Shown here one piece after another: positions 27,107 to 35,242 of a stretch of 37,057 bases of DNA. The first letter of the stretch is position 1, and every line of letters begins with the position of its first letter. The DNA is from an uncultured Muribaculaceae bacterium. Lineage in GTDB: Bacteria > Bacteroidota > Bacteroidia > Bacteroidales > Muribaculaceae. The position numbers and the translations under genes are program-made. The stretch covers positions 1 through 37,057 of the forward strand of contig CAJTWH010000030.1 in assembly GCA_910579995.1 (NCBI GenBank), read 5' to 3'. The notes under the pieces were generated by a model that ran no database searches, had not been told where the DNA came from, and was given only the letters and a program-made list of their open reading frames with translations.

Positions 27107-28771
27107 ATGAATATATATTGGCATATACAAATGCACAAGCCTTTTGGCAGCGAAGATGAAACCGAGATTGATCCACTCGCTATGCTCAGAGAGCCTGAGC
27201 CGGTTATCGGTACGGGTGAATGGGACAATTATCAATGTCGAGATTTCAAAAATCTCAAGTCGGGAAGTGTCGTTATGGTCAGGAAAGGCACAAGAGCGCT
27301 CGCTTTGTGTAGGGTCACCGGAGAAGTTTTTCAAGACGAATCATTACGTTATAGATATTACCATGCCAATTACAGAAGGGTAGAGGTGCTTGCTTGGGCC
27401 AAAAGTCATCGTCAGCCTCGCTCCGGCTTATTTCAAAGGGGAACCTTGAGCTGTTGCCGCAATCATGCTACCGAGCAATACCGATATATTGACAGTTGGA
27501 TAAAAACTATTGAAAAGAATATGATTACAGATAAATGCGCACGGCTACTTGCCAATAAGCGAAATATAATTCTTCAAGGAGCACCCGGCACGGGAAAGAC
27601 ATATACAACGGCAGCCCTCGCCCTGCGGGTGCTCGGAGTGAATGATATAGATTTTGATAATCATGCCGCCGTTATGGAGCGGTACGAGAGTCTGCTTGAC
27701 AGCCAGATTTTTTTCACGACCTTTCACCAGTCGATGGATTATGAAGACTTTGTGGAAGGGCTTAAACCACACATCCAGACCGACTCAGAAGGAGTGGCAA
27801 CCGGCGTTACCTACGAGCCCGAGGACGGAATCTTCAAGCGTGCCTGCCAAGCCGCTCTTGTCGATGAGGATAAGAATATAGTTGAGTGTATCGATGACTA
27901 TATTAAAAATAAAATCAATGGAATAGAGCATAAAAGGGCTATACCGACAGTGACCGGCAAATCGGCAATCTATGTATGGCATAAGCCGGGCAACAGTACA
28001 ATCTCCTCCCGCAGTGTAAATTCTGCGAGCACGAAGGGTGAAGACTACACTCCCGCACCACTGAATATAGAGAAAATCAAGCTTCAGGCAATGGGGCATG
28101 GCGTTGAGAACAACTGGCCTCAATACTCGGCGGCTTTTATCGAGGCTGTGCGAAGAGAGTATAAGGTAAACCGCCGCAAGCCGGTGGTTTTGATTATTGA
28201 TGAAATCAACCGTGGCAATGTGTCGAAAATCTTTGGAGAGCTTATCACAATGCTTGAGGCCGACAAACGTATCGGTGGCAGTCATCCGGTCAGGATCACT
28301 CTTCCTTACTCAAAAACGCTCTTCGGCGTACCCGACAATCTCTATATAATCGGCACAATGAATACTACCGACCGCAGCACGGGGACTTTGGACTATGCCT
28401 TGCGCCGGCGGTTTGCGTTCGTGACCTTGAAATCCGACCCGGCGGCAATTCGGCATTATTATGGTGCAAACCATACTCTTGCAGAGAAAGCTCTTGCACT
28501 CTTTGAGGACGTGCGCCGGTTTATTGCCGATCCAAAGCATATCAACGGAGAATTCGACGTAGACGACCTTATGGTAGGGCACAGCTATTTTATGGCCAAG
28601 TCGGAGGCTGAGCTTGCAGATAGAATTGAATTTGAAGTAGTGCCACTTATCAACGAATATATCAACGACGGGATATTGAGGGTTGACAACACTCTCAAAA
28701 ATAGCTGCTTCGGCGCATGGATGAGTCTGAGCCCTTATTGTGAAGAATACGATGATGAGGCTTCTGTCTGA
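27107..28771 (+). CDS. mcrB: McrB-like AAA+ GTPase of a type IV restriction system, with EVE-like N-terminus
   Basis: A 554-residue motor subunit that, with McrC, should recognise modified DNA and drive cleavage. The N-terminal part (about 1-135; YWHIQMHKPFG, SGSVVMVRKGTRALALCRV) resembles an EVE/PUA-like domain, a fold that reads modified bases. The AAA+ core follows: Walker A GAPGTGKT (158-165), Walker B VLIIDEINRG (361-370), the family-typical GTMNTTDRS (416-424) and the RRRF segment (433-436). It overlaps the McrC gene, as usual in these operons, and has its own promoter. The assignment of the AAA+ part is firm; the EVE-like call is a pattern match only. Confidence 0.9.
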   Translation: MNIYWHIQMHKPFGSEDETEIDPLAMLREPEPVIGTGEWDNYQCRDFKNLKSGSVVMVRKGTRALALCRVTGEVFQDESLRYRYYHANYRRVEVLAWAKSHRQPRSGLFQRGTLSCCRNHATEQYRYIDSWIKTIEKNMITDKCARLLANKRNIILQGAPGTGKTYTTAALALRVLGVNDIDFDNHAAVMERYESLLDSQIFFTTFHQSMDYEDFVEGLKPHIQTDSEGVATGVTYEPEDGIFKRACQAALVDEDKNIVECIDDYIKNKINGIEHKRAIPTVTGKSAIYVWHKPGNSTISSRSVNSASTKGEDYTPAPLNIEKIKLQAMGHGVENNWPQYSAAFIEAVRREYKVNRRKPVVLIIDEINRGNVSKIFGELITMLEADKRIGGSHPVRITLPYSKTLFGVPDNLYIIGTMNTTDRSTGTLDYALRRRFAFVTLKSDPAAIRHYYGANHTLAEKALALFEDVRRFIADPKHINGEFDVDDLMVGHSYFMAKSEAELADRIEFEVVPLINEYINDGILRVDNTLKNSCFGAWMSLSPYCEEYDDEASV

Positions 28772-29990
28772 GCATGAGCTGTTTTCAGAGGATTCGGATT
28801 GCCGCTACAATAATCTTAGGCTTGTATCTTGGACCCAACATCCTCTTAGTGGAAAATGGGCATATTATGCCTCATATATAATCGGCGCTGAATGGATTGA
28901 TAATGAAGAGGCCTTGGTGGTCACTCCAAAGCGAGGTGTGGAGAATATCGATTTTCTCGAAATGTTCATGACTTGCTTTTCATCTGATGTCGATGTGGAT
29001 TCATTTTCAAGGATATACAGCGTTGAGCTTGACGGCAAGCCGATTGCTTCGCCAGCATTGGCCGGAGTGCTGAGCCCGCTTGTCATACTGCATTTCTTGG
29101 GTGTGCTTCAGCGTATCAAAACCTTGAAGAAAGATTATGTCACTGTAGAGCGCAATATCAAGAAGGTAAAAGGGCATATCAAGATTCTTAAAAACGAAAG
29201 GGTCAATGTCGCTTTCAAAAGGTTTGACCGCATACATTGTGAATTTGATGAATATACCGAAGATATCCCTGAGAACAGAATCCTGAAAAAGGCATTGCTC
29301 TATTCTCGCCAAGTGTTGTCGATGATGGGCAAGAATCACCAATCGTATGCAAAAATAGCGCAGATTATAAGCCGTAGTCTTGCGATGTTTGCCAATGTAG
29401 GCGATGAGGTGATAATCAATGAGGTAGGGGAGTCAAGGGTTCATAAACTATATAAAGATTATCGCGAGGCTATACGCTTGGCCAAGGTGGTTTTGGGTTT
29501 TTACGACTACAGTATCAATCGGAAAGCCGAGTGCCTGAATATGGTAATACCTTTCACTATTGATATGTCATTGCTCTACGAGCACTATGTCTATGGCCTT
29601 TTATATGAGGCATATAGAAAGGATATAGACTATCAGTATCAAGGTAAGACAGGTTTCCCCGACTTCTTGTTCAGATCTGAGAAATTCAGGGCTATATTGG
29701 ATACAAAGTATATACCAAAATATAGCGGTCAACCTGTCGAAACGTACATCATAAGGCAATTGAGCGCCTACGCCCGCGATTTGAAGATACTCAGGCGACT
29801 CGGCTACGAAGATATTGATGAATCATGTATGTTGCCGGCTGTGCCATGCGTAATTATTTATCCAATTGAAGATAGCGGATATATGCGACGCAATCCTTTT
29901 CTTGACCATGATTTGGAGTCATTGCTTGTCAAGGAAAAAGGACTCGTACGGTTTTATAAGATTTCATTGCTTGTTCCGATGATAAGATGA
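28752..29990 (+). CDS. mcrC: McrC-like PD-(D/E)XK nuclease subunit
   Basis: About 412 residues forming the partner of McrB: it stimulates GTP hydrolysis and carries the nuclease. The C-terminal half shows the PD-(D/E)XK signature PDFLF (Asp304) followed by AILDTKY (Asp317, Lys319), then a helix with RQLSAYARDL, as in McrC proteins. The ATG at 28752 overlaps the McrB end by 20 bases; an in-frame GTG at 28740 would add 4 residues, and both are possible. The catalytic residues are all present, so the system looks intact. Confidence 0.88.
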   Translation: MMRLLSEHELFSEDSDCRYNNLRLVSWTQHPLSGKWAYYASYIIGAEWIDNEEALVVTPKRGVENIDFLEMFMTCFSSDVDVDSFSRIYSVELDGKPIASPALAGVLSPLVILHFLGVLQRIKTLKKDYVTVERNIKKVKGHIKILKNERVNVAFKRFDRIHCEFDEYTEDIPENRILKKALLYSRQVLSMMGKNHQSYAKIAQIISRSLAMFANVGDEVIINEVGESRVHKLYKDYREAIRLAKVVLGFYDYSINRKAECLNMVIPFTIDMSLLYEHYVYGLLYEAYRKDIDYQYQGKTGFPDFLFRSEKFRAILDTKYIPKYSGQPVETYIIRQLSAYARDLKILRRLGYEDIDESCMLPAVPCVIIYPIEDSGYMRRNPFLDHDLESLLVKEKGLVRFYKISLLVPMIR

Positions 29991-30063
29991 TTTTTTCTTG
30001 GATTTGATGTAACATTTTGCGTCTGAAATCGTCTTAGAGATAAAATCCAAAACATTGTATGTG

Positions 30064-30855
30064 ATGAAAAAAATTAATTCAATTATTCTCCTGCTTGTGA
30101 CAATGCTTGCCGTGTTGCCGCTGCAGTCTTGCCGGGCGGCGTCGAACAAGTCAGACGGCAATCTCGAAACTCGTACTATTTCAGTCGGCGATTTTGACGC
30201 CATCGATTGTTCGTTCGTAAAACTCGAATATACAGTAGGAAATCCCGGCGATGCCGTGCTTACAGCTGATACAGATATTATTGATGATATCGTTGTGCGC
30301 AACGACAAGGGTACGCTCCGTATCGGTTTCAAACAGGGACATAACCATAAGAACGACGTTTATTTCACCATGAAAGTCGCCTCAAAAGGTCTTAAGGAGA
30401 TTGAAGCAAAGGTTTCGGCGCTTGTAAACGTCAATTCTGCACTCGACTGCCGTAAGTTGAAAATCAGCACCACTACCTCGTCTGTGGTCAATATTCCGCA
30501 ACTTCGCTGTAATTCGGCTGAGCTTTCGGCTACAACTTCATCGATTATCAAAATCGATAATCTCAAAAGTGAGGATATCGACATCAAATCGACTACCTCG
30601 GCAGAGATTGTAGTGAAAAGTCTTATGGCTGATGAGCTTGACGCACTGTCGACAACCTCCGCCTCAATATCGCTTGATGGTGGAAAAGTAAATGATATGG
30701 ATTTGCGTTGCACCACATCGGCCGGTCTTAAGGCAGCTCTCGATTATACAAAAGGCGAGGCTGTGGCTTCTACCAATGGCACAATACGTACATATACCGC
30801 TCGTCTGAACAGTAAAAAGACCGGCACCGGCGGCTCTGTGAAGAATATAAAGTAA
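30064..30855 (+). CDS. DUF2807 (GIN-domain) lipoprotein, right-handed beta-helix-like
   Basis: A 263-residue predicted lipoprotein (signal peptide ending LPLQSC). The ATG at 30064 was chosen over an in-frame TTG at 30055. The body matches the head-GIN/DUF2807 pattern: ISVGDFDAIDCSFVKLEYTVG, then a series of short beta-strand repeats. Turns containing TTS recur roughly every 19-23 residues (TTTSSVV, ATTSSII, STTSAEI, STTSASI, CTTSAGL), which fits rungs of a beta-helix. The family is common in Bacteroidetes; its role is not established (sometimes annotated as an adhesin-like protein). It stands alone between the restriction operon and a hairpin-rich gap. Confidence 0.85.
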   Translation: MKKINSIILLLVTMLAVLPLQSCRAASNKSDGNLETRTISVGDFDAIDCSFVKLEYTVGNPGDAVLTADTDIIDDIVVRNDKGTLRIGFKQGHNHKNDVYFTMKVASKGLKEIEAKVSALVNVNSALDCRKLKISTTTSSVVNIPQLRCNSAELSATTSSIIKIDNLKSEDIDIKSTTSAEIVVKSLMADELDALSTTSASISLDGGKVNDMDLRCTTSAGLKAALDYTKGEAVASTNGTIRTYTARLNSKKTGTGGSVKNIK

Positions 30856-31050
30856 TTTAAGTTTCGCAAGCGAAGCTCGTTTATTCTGAGTTTAAAAAGT
30901 TTAAGGAGTTTAGATATACCTCGGTAAAGTAAACCATTTAAACTTTATAAACTGCGCTGAAAGCGCTCTAAACCTCAAGTTTTCAAGTTGCAAGGCAACT
31001 TGCGATTGAATAAAGTAATAAATATTTTTGCGCACCGGTGCAAAGTTATA
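30856..31050. repeat. Hairpin-rich intergenic stretch
   Basis: No gene is seen here. Compact inverted repeats follow one another: AGTTTCG-caag-CGAAGCT (30860-30877), GCGCT-gaa-AGCGC (30954-30966), CAAGTTGC-aag-GCAACTTG (30984-31002) and the palindrome GCACCGGTGC (31032-31041). They are separated by AT-rich copies of a GTTTAAA/TTTAAACTTTA theme. The first hairpin could serve as terminator for the lipoprotein gene. The whole may be a dispersed chromosomal repeat; that is inference. Confidence 0.55.
31041..31048 (-). promoter_or_regulatory. Isolated perfect -7 element reading into an empty gap
   Basis: Read leftward, TAACTTTG matches TAnnTTTG exactly, but no -33 TTG and no leftward gene follow before 30855. 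It may be chance or may start a short RNA. Confidence 0.2.
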
Positions 31051-31052
31051 TC

Positions 31053-31090
31053 AAGTGCCTGACCACTTATGGTAAAGGCACTTTTCTATT
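31053..31090. terminator. Bidirectional terminator-like hairpin
   Basis: AAGTGCCT (31053-31060) pairs with AGGCACTT (31076-31083), with an inner ACCA-ctta-TGGT stem (31062-31073) and a TTCTATTTT tail on the plus strand. It lies between the end of the leftward membrane-protein gene (31116) and the hairpin-rich gap, so it may end transcription from the right as well as from the left. Confidence 0.6.
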
Positions 31091-31115
31091 TTGTAGAGAG
31101 TAAGCAGGCAGATCC

Positions 31116-31349
31116 TTAATCCGTCAACTCATCATCATAGAGTCCGGCTTTTCTGCCGAAGTATTCCGCTACCATGGAGCCCAACAGCATAAAAAGACTG
31201 CCCGGAATCAATATGACTGTATAGATAAACAGAAATGGATCGCGTTGATTAAACATTATAATCAAGACCAGAATACCAAAGAATAAACTGATGATAGATA
31301 ATGTGAAAAGTCCATAGCGGACAAGTCCTACAGTGAAACGGTTTATCAT
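31116..31349 (-). CDS. Small two-helix membrane protein
   Basis: A 77-residue protein of unknown function. Two hydrophobic helices are clear: about residues 13-33 (LFTLSIISLFFGILVLIIMF) and about 40-62 (FLFIYTVILIPGSLFMLLGS), with a charged, acidic C-terminus. Its ATG overlaps the stop codon of the upstream HEAT-like gene by four bases (ATGA), indicating translational coupling. No known family was recognised. Confidence 0.75.
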   Translation of the reverse strand: MINRFTVGLVRYGLFTLSIISLFFGILVLIIMFNQRDPFLFIYTVILIPGSLFMLLGSMVAEYFGRKAGLYDDELTD

Positions 31350-31927
31350 ATAATAGATGTTTGAAAATAAGTAATTTCACGCTTGATGAGTAACTTTTCG
31401 CCTGCAATTTTCTTTAGGGTGGTTTTTAATGCACTTGCAAGTCCGGGCGAGAGCGATTGGAATGATAGCATTTCAAGATGGCACTCCAATTCGGAAAGCA
31501 AGTCCGGATATAAGCGACATATATTGAAGGCGCAGTAAATACAGAAACATCTTATGGCGTAGGGCTCACACTCGGCATTTATTTTTGACAGGCAGTAGTC
31601 GAGAAAATCGGTACGGAAGTTGGTCTTGTCGTACGTTTGGTGTCGGAGAATTTGCAGCAACATCCGGCGTCGGCCGATATGGTTTTCTGCAAGCAGCATG
31701 TCGATAAGCTCATCATGTTTATTCTGAAGCCATGCTCCATCAAACTTCTGAAGATGAGTGAGGCACCAGAGGGCATTGGCGGAAGTCCGCTCGTCGTGCG
31801 ATTTGGCCAAGTCGAAAAGCGCCTCAATATTGACTGTATCATTTAACGCCCAATTGACAATGCTCTTAATCTCAGGAAGATTGATTCTGCGGCCAAGGAG
31901 CAGGGTAGTGTCGGTGGGTGAAGTCAT
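31346..31927 (-). CDS. HEAT-repeat-like helical protein, unknown function
   Basis: A 193-residue soluble, helix-rich protein. Paired amphipathic helices such as IEALFDLAKSHDERTSANA and DELIDMLLAENHIGRRRMLL have the look of HEAT/ARM repeats, which usually act as protein-binding scaffolds. It is coupled through an ATGA overlap to the small membrane protein downstream and begins 31 bases after the DJ-1/PfpI gene stop, so all three may share a transcript. The repeat call is by eye; function is unknown. Confidence 0.75.
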   Translation of the reverse strand: MTSPTDTTLLLGRRINLPEIKSIVNWALNDTVNIEALFDLAKSHDERTSANALWCLTHLQKFDGAWLQNKHDELIDMLLAENHIGRRRMLLQILRHQTYDKTNFRTDFLDYCLSKINAECEPYAIRCFCIYCAFNICRLYPDLLSELECHLEMLSFQSLSPGLASALKTTLKKIAGEKLLIKREITYFQTSII

Positions 31928-31958
31928 AAAAACAAATCGCTTTTATCGCTCCCAACGC

Positions 31959-32564
31959 TTATTTGAACAATTCACAGAAGCCTTGCTTGTTGAACTGATA
32001 ATACATCTCTATGCGCTCGGGCGTATCGTTTTCAAGCAAGAGCAGCAACTCCTTGGCAAATTCGAGTGTTGCCGAGCCATTGGCTGTGACAATATTCTTG
32101 TCTGCCACCGCTTGACAGTGCCGGTAACCGTCGGTATTCGAATAGTTTTCTCCTCCCCAAAGCTTCAGTTGGTCAGGTCCGTTGCCGGTGTGCATGATGT
32201 CGTTGAGCAGCCCGCATTTGGCCAAGAAAGAAGCCGCATTGCATATAGCCCCGACAATTTTCCCTTCGGCAATGGCTTTCGAGACAATAGGCATTACTTT
32301 ATCTGCAATAGGAGTCAGCCAACCGAAGCCACCGATAAGCACAAGAGCGGCGAAGTCGTCGGGGATAGTATCAAACGAATAGTCAGGCAACAACCGGAAT
32401 CCTCCGATTGATTTTACCGGCTCCATTGTCGGAGCTACAAATTTGTTTACATACTTGGGATTATCCTTCAAGGCATACTCATCAGAGGCCACAGCCTCGG
32501 CGAGATATGCCATCTCATGCTCCGCAAAATCCGGCAGCAGGATATATAATATTTCGTTTTTCAT
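31959..32564 (-). CDS. DJ-1/PfpI-family (class I amidotransferase-like) protein
   Basis: A 201-residue cytoplasmic protein. The ATG at 32564 was chosen because homologous-looking sequence starts there (MKNEILYILLPDFAEHEMAY) and the longer reading frame runs into the promoter. The nucleophile elbow is GAICNAASFLA with Cys108; the ALVLIGGFGW strand and the C-terminal ATLEFAKELL helix are typical of the superfamily. Members include proteases, glyoxalases, amidases and stress proteins, so the reaction cannot be assigned. Confidence 0.85.
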   Translation of the reverse strand: MKNEILYILLPDFAEHEMAYLAEAVASDEYALKDNPKYVNKFVAPTMEPVKSIGGFRLLPDYSFDTIPDDFAALVLIGGFGWLTPIADKVMPIVSKAIAEGKIVGAICNAASFLAKCGLLNDIMHTGNGPDQLKLWGGENYSNTDGYRHCQAVADKNIVTANGSATLEFAKELLLLLENDTPERIEMYYQFNKQGFCELFK

Positions 32565-32637
32565 ATCAATTCGTATTGCGCCCGTCGTCAACCTCGGGCT
32601 TGTCAAAAAGCGTGCAAAGACTACGCCATTCCAGCTA

Positions 32638-32666
32638 CAAAGATATGAAATATTTTCGAAATCCAA
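32638..32666 (-). promoter_or_regulatory. Promoter of the DJ-1/PfpI gene
   Basis: Read leftward: -33 TTG (32666-32664), an 18-base spacer and a perfect -7 TATCTTTG (32645-32638). Transcription would start roughly 65 bases before the ATG at 32564. The leader contains a GCCCG...CGGGC inverted repeat. Confidence 0.55.
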
Positions 32667-32676
32667 TCACAAGGAT

Positions 32677-33642
32677 TTATCTGAAGTCTGCCATGAGTTC
32701 GTCGACTATTTCTGCGATGGTTTTGATTGAGCGGATGGTTGAGATTCCGGTGTTGACGCTTATAATGCCGTTGTCGATATCTCCGTGGAGCATTGCCGCT
32801 CCCAATCCGCCTCTTTCCATAATGTCTTTATGGATTGCCTCGGCCGGCTCTCCGGAAAGCAGGCGTTTGTAATATTCAATCGCCGCGGCTGTTGGCAAGG
32901 ACCGTTCGTCAGGCGCCACAGAGATGATTTCCTCACCGCTGCCGGCAACAATCATGTCTTTTACATCCTTGGCTGCCGGACATTCAACAGACGCAATAAA
33001 TCTTGTGCCTACATATACTCCCTGCGCACCGAGGGCGAAAGCGGCACGCACACCGCGGATATCGTTGATACCGCCCGCGGCCATCACAGGTACGGATTTC
33101 ACGGAATCAACTATTGTCGGAACGACGGTGAATGTGCCCATGCAGCCCGACGGTAACATGCCGCCCTCGTCTATGCCCGTGGCCACGATGATATCCGCGC
33201 CATTTTCTTCTGCCACGCGCGCCGAATCGGGTGTGGGATTCAATTCGCGGTGCACGATAATACCGCCGGCTGCTTTGATTGCTTTGTAGATGACATCGTC
33301 GAATGTGCCTACAAGGCAGTAGACATTCACATCGTTGGCCTTGGCGGCAGCGATGGTCTTGAGGGCATACGCCCGGGTCGCGTCGTCGTGAGCGGAGAAG
33401 ATATTGATTCCCACAGGAGCAGAGGTGAGTTGGCGCACACGCGACAGCTCAATGCTCAGGCGCTCCTCGGTGCGTATCCTGCGGCCGTCAATTTCCTTTG
33501 GCCCGGCATTGGGTCCGAGCACACCGAGAGCACCGGCATTCGACACAGCAGCTACCATTTCGGCATTGTTTATCCAGTTCATAGGCGCCTGAATGAGCGG
33601 ATATTTAATGCCGAGAATCTTACATATAGTGTTGTTTATCAT
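32677..33642 (-). CDS. Nitronate monooxygenase / FabK-like FMN flavoprotein
   Basis: A 321-residue TIM-barrel flavoprotein of the nitronate monooxygenase/2-nitropropane dioxygenase superfamily, which also contains the enoyl-ACP reductase FabK. Visible features are YPLIQAPMNWINNAEMVAAVSNAGALGVLG at the N-terminus (in two blocks), PVGINIF, the GIIVHREL strand, GIDEGG, and the FMN-phosphate-binding PVMAAGGIND and GAQGVYVGTRF motifs. Full length for the family. It stands alone with no obvious partner genes. Whether it oxidises nitronates or reduces enoyl-ACP cannot be decided by reading. Confidence 0.85.
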   Translation of the reverse strand: MINNTICKILGIKYPLIQAPMNWINNAEMVAAVSNAGALGVLGPNAGPKEIDGRRIRTEERLSIELSRVRQLTSAPVGINIFSAHDDATRAYALKTIAAAKANDVNVYCLVGTFDDVIYKAIKAAGGIIVHRELNPTPDSARVAEENGADIIVATGIDEGGMLPSGCMGTFTVVPTIVDSVKSVPVMAAGGINDIRGVRAAFALGAQGVYVGTRFIASVECPAAKDVKDMIVAGSGEEIISVAPDERSLPTAAAIEYYKRLLSGEPAEAIHKDIMERGGLGAAMLHGDIDNGIISVNTGISTIRSIKTIAEIVDELMADFR

Positions 33643-33719
33643 TGTTCCTTAGTTTTTCTTAAAAACAATGATTCTATCTCAAATGTTCGGGCTTCAGTGA
33701 CGTGTCGATAAAGTGACTT

Positions 33720-34328
33720 TCAATCATCGAGACCAAGGTTTTCCCACGCTTCTTCAAATTGGTTGGCGGGGAATGGATTTTTGAACATCTTCCGTTTGGA
33801 CCGATTATTGTCTTCAGCCTCGGTGTCATAGCCCTCTATCCAGCCCAAGACAATGGCTACTTGTCCTGTCTCTTTTAGAGGATTTTTGTGTCGAACGTCA
33901 TTCACATACCACTTTTCTGACTCATAAGCAAGTTTTATAACTTGTTCGCGAGTCATTATAAAGATACGAAAAACAGGAGCTTTATCGGTGATTTGAACGT
34001 TCACAAAGATCCATGGACAGCGTATTTTATCCTCCAAGGATTTCATGGCCTTGATCTCATCAAACCGGTTGTCGGTCATGAAATCCTTGTGGCAAAGTCC
34101 TATGTTAAATGACCGGGAGTTGTCGTAAGAAGACTTTACTTGAATATTTATAGCCTTGCAAGTAACGGGATTACTGCACATGATGTCGAAATATTTTGTA
34201 TTCCCTACCGTCATGTTTATGTTGGCGGCGGCATAGCCACGCGCCAATAATCGCATAACAACGTAATGCTCGGCGATAGCGCCTTTTGTCTGCCTGTCAA
34301 GATTTATCATAGAAGATGTGGTTACCAT
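33720..34328 (-). CDS. PD-(D/E)XK endonuclease-like protein, unknown role
   Basis: A 202-residue soluble protein. The N-terminal half carries a likely restriction-endonuclease-fold core: KGAIAEHYVVMRLLARGY (helix with Glu), KYFDIM (Asp) and AINIQVKSS (Gln-x-Lys). This order matches small PD-(D/E)XK proteins grouped with group I intron-type endonucleases. The C-terminal half is not recognised. A second in-frame ATG at 34310 is an alternative start. It has its own perfect -7 element and no cognate methyltransferase nearby, so a classical restriction role is unsupported. Base composition is AT-richer than the glycan genes. Confidence 0.75.
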   Translation of the reverse strand: MVTTSSMINLDRQTKGAIAEHYVVMRLLARGYAAANINMTVGNTKYFDIMCSNPVTCKAINIQVKSSYDNSRSFNIGLCHKDFMTDNRFDEIKAMKSLEDKIRCPWIFVNVQITDKAPVFRIFIMTREQVIKLAYESEKWYVNDVRHKNPLKETGQVAIVLGWIEGYDTEAEDNNRSKRKMFKNPFPANQFEEAWENLGLDD

Positions 34329-34352
34329 TCACGTAAGTTCAACTGTCAAGTG

Positions 34353-34360
34353 CAAAATTA
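34353..34360 (-). promoter_or_regulatory. -7 element of the PD-(D/E)XK-like gene
   Basis: Read leftward, TAATTTTG is a perfect TAnnTTTG match 24 bases before the ATG at 34328. No -33 TTG is visible at the usual distance. Confidence 0.45.
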
Positions 34361-34702
34361 GCGATTTGTTTGAAAGAATTCGGCTTTGGAAGTTGAAAAA
34401 ACGAGTCTTTTTCGAGGTCTGAGGTTTAATTTCCAACCAACATTCTTGATATACCCGTCTGAGAAGTCTTTTAAGTTGGATTTCTCAAGTAGGTATACGT
34501 TGCTGAGTTAAAGCGCAAAGTCATTACCATCGAACACCGTTATTCTCCTTCAGAGCTATCGAAGATAACAGGAACATTCTATGTCAAGGACGGCAAGAAG
34601 TTCCCGTCTTCCAAAATTGACAAGCGATATACTTACTCAGGTCTCGTATCAGCACTGAAAAGAGCTGAGCCAATCAAGGCGGAATATAGAGGAGAGAAAC
34701 CT
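34361..34702 (+). other. Gene-free stretch with remnants of an upstream coding region
   Basis: No intact gene is seen. An uninterrupted frame without ATG, GTG or TTG runs from 34493 straight into the gene at 34703 (70 codons, reading VYVAELKRKVITIEHRYSPS at its start). An overlapping open frame lies one frame away at 34374-34511. Together they look like the decayed 5' part of a longer gene. Confidence 0.45.
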
Positions 34703-35227
34703 GTGGGTAATCATGTTAAGCGCCCCCTAACCACGCACGTTTCACAGAAGCAGAGGCCTATAGTCATACCACCGCTACCCAATGACTATATTAGAGCCAG
34801 AATCTCAGAACACGATAGAGAGGCATACCGGAATGGTCGAGTAATATGTGCCTACATCTGTCCCTCCGGAGAGATTATCGGGAAAGATTACTGGATATGG
34901 TATGATTTCACGACTTGCCAAACTCGTTGTGAGTTAACGCCACCTTCGGCTAACCGTTATGTGCCAGAGTCGTTTAAACAATATTCTGCAGCATATCAAG
35001 CATCCTCAACCTTACAAACGCAAGGAGCCGGAATCAACCTGTTATCACCATCTTTCAGTGGTGGAGTACAAGATGATCAAGGGGTTGGAGTAGGAGGTAA
35101 TGGAATCTCCGATGATTTCAAACTCTGGCTAAGTCGTCGTCACGGTCTCAGCTTTGACGAAGCCCTTCGCCGCTACCGAGACGAACAGAAAGCCAAACCC
35201 CGCAGTCGAGGAGCCAAACTGCACTAA
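34703..35227 (+). CDS. Hypothetical protein, probably 5'-truncated
   Basis: A 174-residue product if translation starts at the GTG at 34703, the first conventional start codon in the frame. The coding frame stays open for 70 codons upstream, back to a TAG at 34490, without a start codon, so this is more likely the 3' part of a broken gene. The sequence has a Pro-rich stretch (RPIVIPPLPNDYI), a glycine-rich region (GVQDDQGVGVGGNG) and a basic C-terminus. No family was recognised. It ends 5 bases before the stop of the convergent WG-repeat gene. Confidence 0.45.
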   Translation: MGNHVKRPLTTHVSQKQRPIVIPPLPNDYIRARISEHDREAYRNGRVICAYICPSGEIIGKDYWIWYDFTTCQTRCELTPPSANRYVPESFKQYSAAYQASSTLQTQGAGINLLSPSFSGGVQDDQGVGVGGNGISDDFKLWLSRRHGLSFDEALRRYRDEQKAKPRSRGAKLH

Positions 35228-35242
35228 CATTGTTAGTCTTTT
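35223..35242. terminator. Short hairpin between convergent genes
   Basis: ACTAAC (35223-35228) pairs with GTTAGT (35232-35237) around a 3-base loop, followed by CTTTT on the plus strand. The stem is short and AT-rich, so terminator strength is doubtful. Confidence 0.35.

Noticed and set aside
30856..31050. CRISPR array
   Set aside because: The hairpins are different sequences without regular repeat-spacer units and there are no cas genes.
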